From positions 1,347,501 to 1,411,500 of the forward strand of contig NZ_LT906448.1 in assembly GCF_900186835.1 (NCBI RefSeq): a stretch of DNA of 64,000 bases. The letters run 5' to 3'. The stretch's first letter is position 1, and each line of letters starts with the position of its first letter. The notes beneath the pieces were generated by a model. The model was not told where the DNA came from and searched no databases. It worked only from the letters and a program-made list of their open reading frames with translations. The position numbers and the translations under genes are program-made. Below, piece by piece: positions 48,901-56,832 of the stretch. Source of the stretch: Pasteurella dagmatis. Its GTDB lineage: Bacteria > Pseudomonadota > Gammaproteobacteria > Enterobacterales > Pasteurellaceae.

Positions 48901-49371
48901 CACTTGCTCCACAGCACGATAGCCAGCACTTTCCAGTTGTAAACGTATTTTATTAATTTGTAATCGATCACCTTTTTTAATTAACAGCACATTATGTTGT
49001 AAAAATTCCGGTGGACATAAACGTTGCATTAAGGTGCTAATTGGTAAAATCAAAATTCCTTTTTGACGATGCTGTAATTGAAATAACGCACTTAAACGAT
49101 AGGAAATAATTTCTTGATGAGGAGAAAAGGCATCATAAGGTAAAGTTTCCCAATCGGGGAAAAATGTAATTGGATGTTGGCTGAATTGCGATAAAACTTT
49201 TTCTAAACGCACCGCACTTCGTGTATCTGCAGTTAAGACCACCGTCAGCCCTGAATATTGGCTGGCAATTTCGTTAATCGCTAACGCATCTGCGCCGGCT
49301 AATACATTGCCTAAAATTTTATGATCATTGGCTTCTGTCGGAATGGCTAAATCGAAATATTTGGTTGTCAT
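45934..49371 (-). CDS. mfd: Transcription-repair coupling factor
   Basis: This 1145-residue translocase removes stalled RNA polymerase and recruits UvrA. The N-terminal UvrB-like module (KVLSQFSQHPITFFPDWETLPYDAFSPHQEIISYRLSAL) is followed by the polymerase-interacting domain (IGQPVVHLEHGVGRYAGL). The RecG-like motor has Walker A GDVGFGKTEVA, DEEH in LLIIDEEHRFG and QLRGRVGRSHHQAYAYLL. A C-terminal TRCF domain ends it. The length is family-typical. Four or more uptake sequences lie within the gene. Confidence 0.98.
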   Translation of the reverse strand: MTTKYFDLAIPTEANDHKILGNVLAGADALAINEIASQYSGLTVVLTADTRSAVRLEKVLSQFSQHPITFFPDWETLPYDAFSPHQEIISYRLSALFQLQHRQKGILILPISTLMQRLCPPEFLQHNVLLIKKGDRLQINKIRLQLESAGYRAVEQVLEHGEYAVRGALLDLFPMGSAVPFRLDFFDDEIDTIRTFDVDTQRTLEEIKEINLLPAHEFPTDEKGIEFFRSQFRETFGEIRRDPEHIYQQVSKGTLISGIEYWQPLFFEQMATLFAYLPKNSLWIDIGDIQAQGERFYQDAQQRYESRKVDPMRPLLAPERLWLRIDEINRELKRYPRISFNAEKVRSSVRQKNLAVQALPELTIQSQQKEPLKLLRQFTEQFKGNVVFSVESEGRRETLRDLLSPLKIMATKITALSQVKDKFSLLISGLENGFIVEQDQPVALITETELLGERVQQRSRDKRKSVNPDTLIRNLAELKIGQPVVHLEHGVGRYAGLVTLENGGITAEYLLLNYANESKLYVPVSSLHLISRYVGGSDETAPLHKLGSDAWVKARHKAAEKIRDVAAELLDVYAQREAQKGFAFNYDREEFQQFAATFPFEETIDQEMAINAVISDMCQPKAMDRLVCGDVGFGKTEVAMRAAFLAVMNHKQVAVLVPTTLLAQQHYENFKDRFANLPVNVEVLSRFKTTKEQKQVIQNLEEGKVDILIGTHKLIQSDVQFHDLGLLIIDEEHRFGVRQKERIKQLRANIDILTLTATPIPRTLNMAMHGIRDLSIISTPPARRLTIKTFVKQADDLVIREAILREILRGGQVYYLHNDVASIENCAEKLTALVPEARITVGHGQMRERELERVMSDFYHQRFNVLVCSTIIETGIDVPTANTIIIERADNFGLAQLHQLRGRVGRSHHQAYAYLLTPPPKTMTKDAQKRLEALESLDNLGAGFILATHDLEIRGAGELLGSEQSGQIESVGFSLYMDLLESAVNALKAGREPSLDELTQQQVEIDLRLPALLPEDYLGDVNMRLSFYKRIAGAENKNALDELKVELIDRFGSLPEATRNLFQIAELRQMAKTVQIQKIDGNAQGGFIEFSPNAELDPMKFLQLIQTEPTVYRFDGPTKFRFNKAFTSHKERLDFVENLINQIKD

Positions 49372-49466
49372 AACTGCGGTGTGTTGTTAGATAAAAATAA
49401 AAGATGAGCGATAGTTTAGCCTAAATCTTCCTGTATTTCCAATGAAAGTCTGTATAAAAATCCAGT

Positions 49467-49495
49467 AAAAAAGCCAAGTTATTTACTTGGCTTTT
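49467..49495 (-). terminator. Terminator of the 65-residue protein gene
   Basis: AAAAGCCAAGT and ACTTGGCTTTT form a perfect 11-bp stem with a five-base loop, then six Ts on the minus strand. Confidence 0.9.
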
Positions 49496-49501
49496 CATTT
49501 A

Positions 49502-49699
49502 TTATTTTTGTGGCTTTCCTGCTTTCTCTTTTTGAGCTTTCATCGCTGCTTTCTCTTCTTCAGTCCAGTTCTCATCAAATTTCACGACTGGTACACAGCA
49601 ACAACCTCTACCACCACCCTTTTCTACCCCTATATCTTTACAAAATTGGCTATAGCCATCCCACACTTTGCGTAAGAATCCTTTTTTTTTCTCTGTCAT
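49502..49699 (-). CDS. Unknown small protein (65 aa), Lys-rich with Cys triplet
   Basis: The protein reads MTEKKKGFLRKVWDGYSQFCKDIGVEKGGGRGCCC, then VPVVKFDENWTEEEKAAMKAQKEKAGKPQK. It has no signal peptide. Three consecutive cysteines plus one in QFCKD could bind metal. The tail is a charged helix. AGGAG nine bases before the ATG and a strong terminator after the stop argue that it is a real gene, the last of the tmcA transcript. I believe it is a conserved Pasteurellaceae protein of unknown function. Confidence 0.8.
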   Translation of the reverse strand: MTEKKKGFLRKVWDGYSQFCKDIGVEKGGGRGCCCVPVVKFDENWTEEEKAAMKAQKEKAGKPQK

Positions 49700-49732
49700 A
49701 TTGGTTTTCTCCTCTTCACGCTAATTTGATTA

Positions 49733-51682
49733 TCATAAAACGATCGTATGATTTTGCAACATTTTCTTGACCTCTTTACGACAGATTTTTAACCAATTTT
49801 TCTTTCCCCCTAGATCTGCCATCACTTTTGTTTGTTTATTCAAAAAAGCTGTTAATGTTGGGCAATCCTGACTATCTGAGACTTTCATTAAACGTTGAAT
49901 TGATGCTATTGTTCCTGCTAACGAACCATGAAAGTTAGCAAAAAACTCTAATAATTGAAGATCTTGTTCTACTAATGTCCAGTCGACGATTGCAGAAAAC
50001 TGATTTGCCAGTGAATGTAGTGAAAAAGAGAGGTTTCTCTCAAATTGCTTTTTGGCTTCCTGACAGAGTAGTTGTCCTTGTTCAGTCAATGGTTTTATCG
50101 CAATGACTGAATAACAACCACTACTCGCTTCTTTGTGTTCGCCTAAATGGACTACATCAAAACCACATTTTTGCCAAAATTGAGCCAGTTGCTTAGTGTA
50201 ACCAAAACTGACGGAAAGAAAATCCACATCGGCTTCCTGACTGATTTTTTCAATAAGCTGTTGCCCTATACCCAACTTTTGCCAAGCGGGATAAAGCGCA
50301 ATGCGAGAAATCCTCAACGAAGATAAACGACAAGCCTGCTGTAAATTACCTTGATAACAAAGGGCTTGTGCAACCAAATTCCCTCTTGGACGACGAACAC
50401 CACGTGCAATATCCAAAATGAGAGAGTCGGACTGCATATTTCCTTCTTCCACCAGCCATACGCCCCCCACTAAATCAGATTCTGTTTCGGCGAGATAAAA
50501 TTGTTGTTTCGGTGCATCAAATAAACGGCGTAAATCAAGAGGCGAAGTTCGATAATGTGCTAAGGTGAGTAAGCCATAAAATTCGGTGACGTTGTGTTTC
50601 TCTACAAGCTCACTCTGTAAATAAGATTGAATTTGGATAGCACCTAGCAGATCATTTTGCTGTAAAAAAGCGTCTTCTGCATCGAGCATTAAAAGCTCGT
50701 CAATAAAGGCTTCTAACTTATCGTTAGCTTGCCAACGAAGTGGCTGATGAAGCTCAAAATGCACAAAAGTGCGGTGCAAATTTGCTAAAAATTTGAGTAA
50801 AAAACCACGCCCGGTGCCTTCATAGCTTTGAATGGTTGTGGTGCAAAGAATACGCTTGAAAGCGGAAGTGAGCTGTTCTAACAACGTGAGCGGGATCATC
50901 GCCGCTTCATCAATCAGCAACCATGTATCTGCAAACTGATTAGGATCTTGTGCAATTTGTTCGCAAAGTAAATCAGGCGACATAAAATCCAGTTCAACCT
51001 CTGCAAAATCTTGCAAAATATTGACCGCACTTTTATTCGGTGCAGTGAGAATCAAGGATTCATTGTGCTGCGTTAACTGCTTTGCCCAAAAGCCAGCTAA
51101 TGCGGATTTTCCACGTCCACGTTTAGCCGTCACAATCAACACATCTGCGGTCGCATCATTGAGCTTTTCGAGCAACTGGCTTTGTTCGGTTGTAGGTTTC
51201 TGCTGAAAATCTAGCGCACTTTCTATGTAAGTTGGCTGCATAATTTGTGGAAAATCAGTATGGCAAATCGGGAAACCGTATTCTTGTACTTTTTGTTGAA
51301 AATAATGAATAAAGTGCGGTGTTAAAATCGGTTGATTTTCTCCCGACCAACGCAAAGAATCAGGATCTTTCCATTGTGTTAATTCACTCCACTGATTCAA
51401 CAACACAATAAGCGTTCCGCCTTGTTGTAATGCGCCACTGGCAATGGCTAACACATCAAGGTTTAACCCTTCTCGGGTATCATAAATAATGAGAACAAAC
51501 TCTTGTCCTAAAAGATTTTTGGCTTTATTAAAAGGGAAAAAAGGAAAAGACAAAAAAGGCGGTAAATTGTTACCAATCCATACCGCACTTTTTGTTTGGG
51601 GTAATGTCGCGAGTTGGTGCGATAATTTACTATCGTCACCTACCCAAAATTGTAGATTTCGCTGTTTATTATCTTGCTTCAT
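49733..51682 (-). CDS. tmcA: tRNA(Met) cytidine acetyltransferase TmcA
   Basis: This 649-residue enzyme acetylates C34 of elongator tRNA-Met using acetyl-CoA and ATP. The N-terminal domain is followed by the helicase-like ATPase with Walker A TAKRGRGKSALAGF and DEAAMIP (Walker B). The GNAT domain carries RISRIALYPAWQKLGIGQQLI (acetyl-CoA loop QKLGIGQQ). The C-terminal part binds tRNA. It has only a weak ribosome site and starts 18 bases after the upstream lipoprotein gene, so the two are co-transcribed. It contains four perfect uptake sequences. Confidence 0.94.
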   Translation of the reverse strand: MKQDNKQRNLQFWVGDDSKLSHQLATLPQTKSAVWIGNNLPPFLSFPFFPFNKAKNLLGQEFVLIIYDTREGLNLDVLAIASGALQQGGTLIVLLNQWSELTQWKDPDSLRWSGENQPILTPHFIHYFQQKVQEYGFPICHTDFPQIMQPTYIESALDFQQKPTTEQSQLLEKLNDATADVLIVTAKRGRGKSALAGFWAKQLTQHNESLILTAPNKSAVNILQDFAEVELDFMSPDLLCEQIAQDPNQFADTWLLIDEAAMIPLTLLEQLTSAFKRILCTTTIQSYEGTGRGFLLKFLANLHRTFVHFELHQPLRWQANDKLEAFIDELLMLDAEDAFLQQNDLLGAIQIQSYLQSELVEKHNVTEFYGLLTLAHYRTSPLDLRRLFDAPKQQFYLAETESDLVGGVWLVEEGNMQSDSLILDIARGVRRPRGNLVAQALCYQGNLQQACRLSSLRISRIALYPAWQKLGIGQQLIEKISQEADVDFLSVSFGYTKQLAQFWQKCGFDVVHLGEHKEASSGCYSVIAIKPLTEQGQLLCQEAKKQFERNLSFSLHSLANQFSAIVDWTLVEQDLQLLEFFANFHGSLAGTIASIQRLMKVSDSQDCPTLTAFLNKQTKVMADLGGKKNWLKICRKEVKKMLQNHTIVL

Positions 51683-51700
51683 TATATCAGTTATTGAAAT

Positions 51701-52423
51701 TTACCAACGGTCCAACGGGTGTTCCCAATCAATACTTACCCCTTTTTTCTGCCTATAAATAGGCTCTTGCTGACCACTAATTTTACGTTCGATAGCCTCT
51801 TGTTGATCTCTTATCTTTCTTTCTATCGATTCTTGCTGATGACGAATTTGTTCTTCAATAGACTGCTGTTGTTGAATATGGCGTTCAATTGGATTTCTAG
51901 ATTGTTCATCTAAACCATATTGATGTTTACTTTCTTTAAAGCGCTTGTTATAGCTTTCTTTCAAATTACGACATTCTGATTCACGAATATTAGTAATGTC
52001 GTGTTTTAACTGATCATATTTGAACTGAAAATAACGATAAGCTTTAGGATCACCATAAATAGTTCTCGCTAATGATTTACCGACGATTTTTTCTAATTGT
52101 TCGTGGATCATTTCTTTCATCAATTGCTTTTCTAACGCTGTTAAACGTTCATCAGGTTGCTGACCTAATTCTGGCAATAAGCAATATTCCACATTATTTT
52201 TTGCAAAAATAAAACGGTTCATTTGATCCGTTGAGATTTTATAATAACGGCTAGTGCCGAATGGATATTCTTGCTGATGTTTGCGATCTAATTTTGGCTC
52301 AAAAGGTGGGTCGTAACTTGGCCGATAAACAGGTTCATCTTTTTCATATCGAGTATGAGGGTAATAAGCCACACAAGCACTTAGGCTCATAATAGATAAC
52401 ATCACAATTAATTTTTTAAACAT
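51701..52423 (-). CDS. Unknown lipoprotein with C-terminal 11-residue coiled-coil repeats (240 aa)
   Basis: The signal MFKKLIVMLSIMSLSAC has a lipobox LSAC at Cys17. The mature region has a Pro/Tyr-rich stretch (YYPHTRYEKDEPVYRPSYDPPFEP). A helical domain with VEYCLLPEL and ESECRNLK follows, resembling the lipoprotein gene at 37.5 kb. The tail is built of repeats close to IERKIRDQQEA (residues 179-221), an 11-residue coiled-coil period. It could be an outer-membrane-anchored fibre or spacer. AGGAAG precedes the ATG. tmcA follows 18 bases later. Function unknown. Confidence 0.8.
   Translation of the reverse strand: MFKKLIVMLSIMSLSACVAYYPHTRYEKDEPVYRPSYDPPFEPKLDRKHQQEYPFGTSRYYKISTDQMNRFIFAKNNVEYCLLPELGQQPDERLTALEKQLMKEMIHEQLEKIVGKSLARTIYGDPKAYRYFQFKYDQLKHDITNIRESECRNLKESYNKRFKESKHQYGLDEQSRNPIERHIQQQQSIEEQIRHQQESIERKIRDQQEAIERKISGQQEPIYRQKKGVSIDWEHPLDRW
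51761..51889 (-). repeat. 33-bp tandem repeats encoding coiled-coil tail
   Basis: Residues 179-221 of the lipoprotein are four units: one degenerate 10-mer (IERHIQQQQS) and three 11-mers (IEEQIRHQQES, IERKIRDQQEA, IERKISGQQEP). Their DNA is clearly related (CGTTCGATAGCCTCTTG and similar on the plus strand). Confidence 0.85.
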
Positions 52424-52553
52424 TATTTCTTCCTATTTTTCTGCTGTAATAAATATGCACCTACTGGACTCCAGTTCTCTCTTTCGAAAAAATGAGACTT
52501 CTTAGACCACAACCAAAAAAATAGTTTAAAAAGTGCGGTTGTTTTTCCTTCAA

Positions 52554-53024
52554 TTAAGCACATTTTTCGCTTAAATAAGGATCTTCAAAACCTAATGACT
52601 GCATAATTTCTGTTTCTAGGTTTTCCATTTCTTCTGCTTCATCATCTTCAATATGATCGTAGCCAAGCAAATGCAAACTACCGTGTACGACCATATGCGC
52701 CCAATGTGCCATCAACGGTTTACCTTGTTCTTCTGCTTCTTTTTCTACCACTTGTCGACAAATAACTAAATCGCCTAGCAAACCAAGCTCCACTTCATCA
52801 GGACACTCAAAAGGGAATGACAACACATTAGTTGGTTTATCTTTACCACGATAAGTGAAATTTAAGTCGTGGCTTTCTGCTTCATCGACGATACGCACTG
52901 TCATTTCAACGTCCGATAATTCAGGTTGCACCGCACGATTTGCCCATTCTTGGATTTGAGCTTCTGTTGGAAGATTTTCTGTATTTTCAGTAGCAATTTG
53001 TAAATCAATAATCACTTGCTTCAT
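52554..53024 (-). CDS. ybeY: Endoribonuclease YbeY
   Basis: This 156-residue metalloendoribonuclease is needed for 16S rRNA 3' maturation and ribosome quality control. The zinc motif [11 protein letters not shown] carries three histidines, preceded by [12 protein letters not shown] and [11 protein letters not shown]. Its ATG immediately follows the phoH stop (TAA-ATG), so translation is coupled, as for ybeZ-ybeY in other gamma-proteobacteria. ybeX and lnt are not next. An uptake sequence lies just past the gene (52531-52539). Confidence 0.96.
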   Translation of the reverse strand: MKQVIIDLQIATENTENLPTEAQIQEWANRAVQPELSDVEMTVRIVDEAESHDLNFTYRGKDKPTNVLSFPFECPDEVELGLLGDLVICRQVVEKEAEEQGKPLMAHWAHMVVHGSLHLLGYDHIEDDEAEEMENLETEIMQSLGFEDPYLSEKCA

Positions 53025-54128
53025 TTATTCATTCTCATTTTGTAAATTTTCTGACCGCTCTTTTTCGATACGTTCTTGACGACGTTGTTCAGCTATAGCG
53101 GCACGACGAACCTCATCTTGAGCTTCCCACGCATCGTAAGCCTGTACTACTTTTGCCACCACCGGATGGCGTACGATGTCTTTGCTTTCAAAATAATTAA
53201 AGCTCAGTTCAGGCACGTTTTCTAATACTTCAATAGCGTGGCGTAAGCCTGATTTTTGGCTGCGTGGCAAATCAATTTGGGTAATATCACCTGTAATCAC
53301 TGCTTTCGAGTTAAAACCAATACGCGTTAGGAACATTTTCATTTGCTCAACAGTAGTATTTTGGCTTTCATCTAGAATAATAAAACTGTCATTCAATGTA
53401 CGGCCACGCATATAGGCTAAAGGTGCAATTTCAATAACATTACGTTCCATTAACTTTTGCACACGCTCAAAACCTAACATTTCAAATAGTGCATCATAAA
53501 GCGGTCGTAAATATGGCTCGATTTTCTGCCCTAAATCACCCGGCAAGAAACCCAATTTTTCACCAGCCTCAACAGCTGGGCGAGTAAGTAAAATACGACG
53601 AACTTCTTGCTTTTCTAGAGCTTCAACTGCTGCTGCAACTGCCAAAAAAGTTTTCCCCGTTCCAGCAGGACCAATCCCAAAACTAATATCGTGACGGAAA
53701 ATATTGTGTAAATATTGGACTTGATTTGGCCCGCGAGGTTTAATCAATCCACGTTTGGTTTTAATTGAAGATTCGTACACTTTGCTTTCTTCACGCTCGT
53801 CATCATTTTCTTGTACTAAAATGCGACTTTCTTGAATCGCAATATGTACATCTTCCAAATCTAATTCCTTAATTTGTCCACGCACTGGTGCAGTCTCTAA
53901 ATACAAAACTTGGATTAATTTGACCGCACTTTTCAGCAATTTTGCGTGATAAGGTTTGTTTTCTTCCTCATTTGACTGAATAGTAAAGGTGAAATTACGA
54001 CGAGAAATAGTCAGATTTAATGATTTCTCAATCAGTTGTAAATTCCCTTCATACGCGCCACACAATGCTTGTAAACGAGCATTATCTTGTGGTTCAAGAG
54101 TAAGTGTTTCGGTGAGTAAATCGCTCAA
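53025..54128 (-). CDS. ybeZ: PhoH-family ATPase YbeZ
   Basis: This 367-residue protein is the PhoH-like partner of YbeY and a probable RNA helicase/ATPase. Walker A is GIGPAGTGKTFLAVA, followed by LTRPAVEAGEKLGFLPGDL, FIILDESQN (Walker B) and the TQIDLPRSQKSGL motif. The start is TTG with GAGG eight bases upstream; no ATG or GTG lies close by. It has a basic, Arg/Glu-rich C-terminal tail (RRQERIEKERSENLQNENE). It is directly joined to ybeY. Confidence 0.93.
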   Translation of the reverse strand: MSDLLTETLTLEPQDNARLQALCGAYEGNLQLIEKSLNLTISRRNFTFTIQSNEEENKPYHAKLLKSAVKLIQVLYLETAPVRGQIKELDLEDVHIAIQESRILVQENDDEREESKVYESSIKTKRGLIKPRGPNQVQYLHNIFRHDISFGIGPAGTGKTFLAVAAAVEALEKQEVRRILLTRPAVEAGEKLGFLPGDLGQKIEPYLRPLYDALFEMLGFERVQKLMERNVIEIAPLAYMRGRTLNDSFIILDESQNTTVEQMKMFLTRIGFNSKAVITGDITQIDLPRSQKSGLRHAIEVLENVPELSFNYFESKDIVRHPVVAKVVQAYDAWEAQDEVRRAAIAEQRRQERIEKERSENLQNENE

Positions 54129-54233
54129 AGCTAAACCTCAAAAGTTAAAATAAAAGTGTTTGTATTGTAAAAATATTGATGAAAATTTGCTAGGTGAATA
54201 CCCTTCATAATATTTAGCATAAATAAAGCAACA

Positions 54234-54256
54234 AAGGCGAACTCAACGCTCGCCTT
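54234..54256 (-). terminator. gshAB terminator
   Basis: AAGGCGA and TCGCCTT pair around a nine-base loop. The minus-strand tail is TTGTTGCTTTA, so the T-run is weak. Confidence 0.55.
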
Positions 54257-54263
54257 ATTCTCA

Positions 54264-56537
54264 TTATATTAATTCAGGAAATAACATCTTAATCACGTTT
54301 TGGGTCAGACGGCGAGATTTTCCCGCATAAGGGAAAATGTGCATCATCATCATTGGATTGAAGTTAGCCTCAATCACACCCCACGATGCTAAATTTGGCT
54401 CAGCTGGCTTTTTCAGATCTGGGATAATTAAATCCACACCACATACTGCTGCGCCCATTGCTTTCGTAATGCCGACTGCAAGTTGTTTATAGCTTTCGTG
54501 CATTTCATCCGTCATATCAATGGAATCACCGCCCGTACTGATATTCGAATTTGCACGCAGTTGCACAAGCTGATCTTTGGCTGGCACAGAATCTACGGTT
54601 AAACCTTGTTCTTTCAGTTGTAACTGCTCGATTTCACCTAAAGCAATTTTCTTCAATGGGGTGCGGCTGCCGTCACCACGTAATGGATGATTATTTTTCA
54701 TTGTAACAAGCTCAGCCACAGTATGTACGCCATCACCAATGACATTAGCTGGCACACGCAACAATACGGCAAGGGTTTCATCACCTAGTACGAAGAAACG
54801 ATATTCCGTTCCCACTAAATAATCTTCCACCATCACTTCTTTGTCTTCACGGAAAGCAATTTCAACTGCTTTCGCAAAGTCATCACGATTTTGTACGCCT
54901 TGTTGGAAGATCGTGATACCTAAACCATAATTCGTTGATTTTGGCTTAATCACCACGGCTCTGTTTTCAAATAACGCATAGCTTGCCACTGCTTTCTCAA
55001 GGGAAGTAAATTCCACACTTTGTGGCACGTTGAAGCCTGCTTTGTGTAAGACTTTTTTGGTGACAACTTTGTTTTCCATAATTAATGGCGAAATATAGCT
55101 GTCGTGCGAAGTCATATTGCCATTTTTCACATATTCAATGTGATCACCGTGTTTTAAGCAAAGAAATTGATCGTTTTCATCTAAGATTTCAGTGTGAATC
55201 CCTTTTTTGATCAAATCGAACAACAAGGCTTGAGTCGAAAGCTCCATATTGTCGAATGCTGATAGAGCATAAAAACGCTCAAATGCTTTTGCTTTATATT
55301 GTTGTGCTAATTGTGCACCTAATTGTTGATAGCTGCCCGCTTGCTCAATTGCTTGAACTAAACGACCTCCAATCGTTTTACTTGGGTCTGCGAATTGGCT
55401 TAATTTATCTTTCACAATCTCAACTAATTCAGCCTCTGCGCCAATTTGCTCAAGCATTGAAAGCAATTCTAATAAAACTAATTCACCCTCTACGGCGTAT
55501 TCTGTTTTATCTAACGGATGCTCAAATGCAACTTCTGCTAAACGCGCTTTGCCTAACTCAAGGTCTTCTTGAGTTGCCGTTTGCTCAATCCAAATCATTA
55601 ATAAAGCGAATGCGTGAATAAATTTCGCATCATTTAAGCTGATACCGTAAATTTCAAATGGGTTTAAATCAAATAAACGGAATTCGAGGTATTTAATACC
55701 ATTTTGTAATAGCTCACGTGCTTTTTTCGCACCACGTAAACGCACATTTGAATAAAATTCTTTCTCAGCAATCAATTTGCCATTTGCAACCCAATGTTCT
55801 AGAGTTTCAACGTATTTTTCTACGCTATCAAAGGACACTTTAATTTCAGGATCATTTACATAGCCGTATTGACTTGAACGTAAGCTACGCACGAATTGCC
55901 CCGCTTTTAATGGTGAACCATCTTTGAAATACACAGATTCCACCGTTGGCGTTGCAGAAAGCAAATACAGAAGAATCCATTGATAACGTAAAAAGTTTTT
56001 CGCCATTTTCAGATATAAATCATTCTGAAAATCCACCGCACTTTTGTACTCATTTTGTAAGCTAAATAAGCGTTGAACTAATTCTGGTGAAAGCTGGAAA
56101 TTATAATGAATACCACTCACCATTTGCTTATTTTTGCCATAAGCTCTGACTAAATATTCACGATATGCGACATCTTCGGGATTATCGAGTTGCGCTACTT
56201 TAATTTTATCTTCTGTCGGCAATCCTGCTGGCATACTTAATGGAAAAATGTATTCATTTTCAGGTAAAGTACGTTGAACCACTTCGTGAATTGCAGAAAG
56301 CCAACGATAAGTATCTTCAAGTTTAGTATTTGGTGGAGTAATTAATTCTAATTGGCTTTCAGCAAAGTCAGTTTGAATATAAGGGTGATAACTACGATTT
56401 CCAAAGGCTTTAGGGTGTTCTGTAGTCACAACTGAGCCATCAGCATAAACTCGCTGGCTTTCTTTTTCCAAGCCAAATGAACCTTGTTGGAATAATAAAC
56501 CGAGCTGATTTTCTTTGATAAGTTGTTGAATGTTCAT
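54264..56537 (-). CDS. gshAB: Bifunctional glutamate--cysteine ligase / glutathione synthetase
   Basis: This 757-residue fused enzyme (GshF) makes glutathione in two steps. The N-terminal two-thirds is a GshA-type ligase (GSFGLEKESQRV, YHPYIQTDFAESQLELITPP, MPAGLPTEDKI, SGIHYNFQLSPEL). The C-terminal third is an ATP-grasp domain (VVIKPKSTNYGLGITIF, VEDYLVGTEYRFFVLG, GVIEANFNPMMMMHIFP). This fusion is typical of Pasteurella, Haemophilus and some Gram-positives. It supplies glutathione to GloA. The C-terminal domain looks intact. An uptake sequence (56035-56043) falls in the N-terminal half. Confidence 0.96.
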   Translation of the reverse strand: MNIQQLIKENQLGLLFQQGSFGLEKESQRVYADGSVVTTEHPKAFGNRSYHPYIQTDFAESQLELITPPNTKLEDTYRWLSAIHEVVQRTLPENEYIFPLSMPAGLPTEDKIKVAQLDNPEDVAYREYLVRAYGKNKQMVSGIHYNFQLSPELVQRLFSLQNEYKSAVDFQNDLYLKMAKNFLRYQWILLYLLSATPTVESVYFKDGSPLKAGQFVRSLRSSQYGYVNDPEIKVSFDSVEKYVETLEHWVANGKLIAEKEFYSNVRLRGAKKARELLQNGIKYLEFRLFDLNPFEIYGISLNDAKFIHAFALLMIWIEQTATQEDLELGKARLAEVAFEHPLDKTEYAVEGELVLLELLSMLEQIGAEAELVEIVKDKLSQFADPSKTIGGRLVQAIEQAGSYQQLGAQLAQQYKAKAFERFYALSAFDNMELSTQALLFDLIKKGIHTEILDENDQFLCLKHGDHIEYVKNGNMTSHDSYISPLIMENKVVTKKVLHKAGFNVPQSVEFTSLEKAVASYALFENRAVVIKPKSTNYGLGITIFQQGVQNRDDFAKAVEIAFREDKEVMVEDYLVGTEYRFFVLGDETLAVLLRVPANVIGDGVHTVAELVTMKNNHPLRGDGSRTPLKKIALGEIEQLQLKEQGLTVDSVPAKDQLVQLRANSNISTGGDSIDMTDEMHESYKQLAVGITKAMGAAVCGVDLIIPDLKKPAEPNLASWGVIEANFNPMMMMHIFPYAGKSRRLTQNVIKMLFPELI

Positions 56538-56782
56538 TAACTTTCCTTGAATGAAATAGGGATTTTCCCTAATTTATTAAAATTAACTGGATGAAAGTAA
56601 ATTACTAAATGAATTTATGTTCTCTTTTCCACCAGAAAATTAGACGTTTCCTACGATTAAATATTACTTAAGATCACTTAAGTACTGCCTAAAATAATTC
56701 ACTAATTTCCCGAATTAAATAACACTTTCACCAAATACAAGTTATCCCACTGCTGTTATAAAACAGAAAAGCAAAATAAAGG
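56538..56782. other. Intergenic region gshAB-lon with a short palindrome
   Basis: This AT-rich stretch has no gene. It holds the inverted repeat ACTTAAG-ATCA-CTTAAGT (56666-56683), seven-base perfect arms, about 130 bases before gshAB. It could be an operator, but I cannot name the regulator. Confidence 0.45.
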
Positions 56783-56812
56783 AAAAATCCACCCTCAAGA
56801 AGGTGGATTTAC
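56783..56812 (-). terminator. lon terminator
   Basis: AAATCCACC pairs with GGTGGATTT, with a T-run on the minus strand, 20 bases past the lon stop. Confidence 0.88.
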
Positions 56813-56832
56813 TTTAAGAATAAAAAATCATA

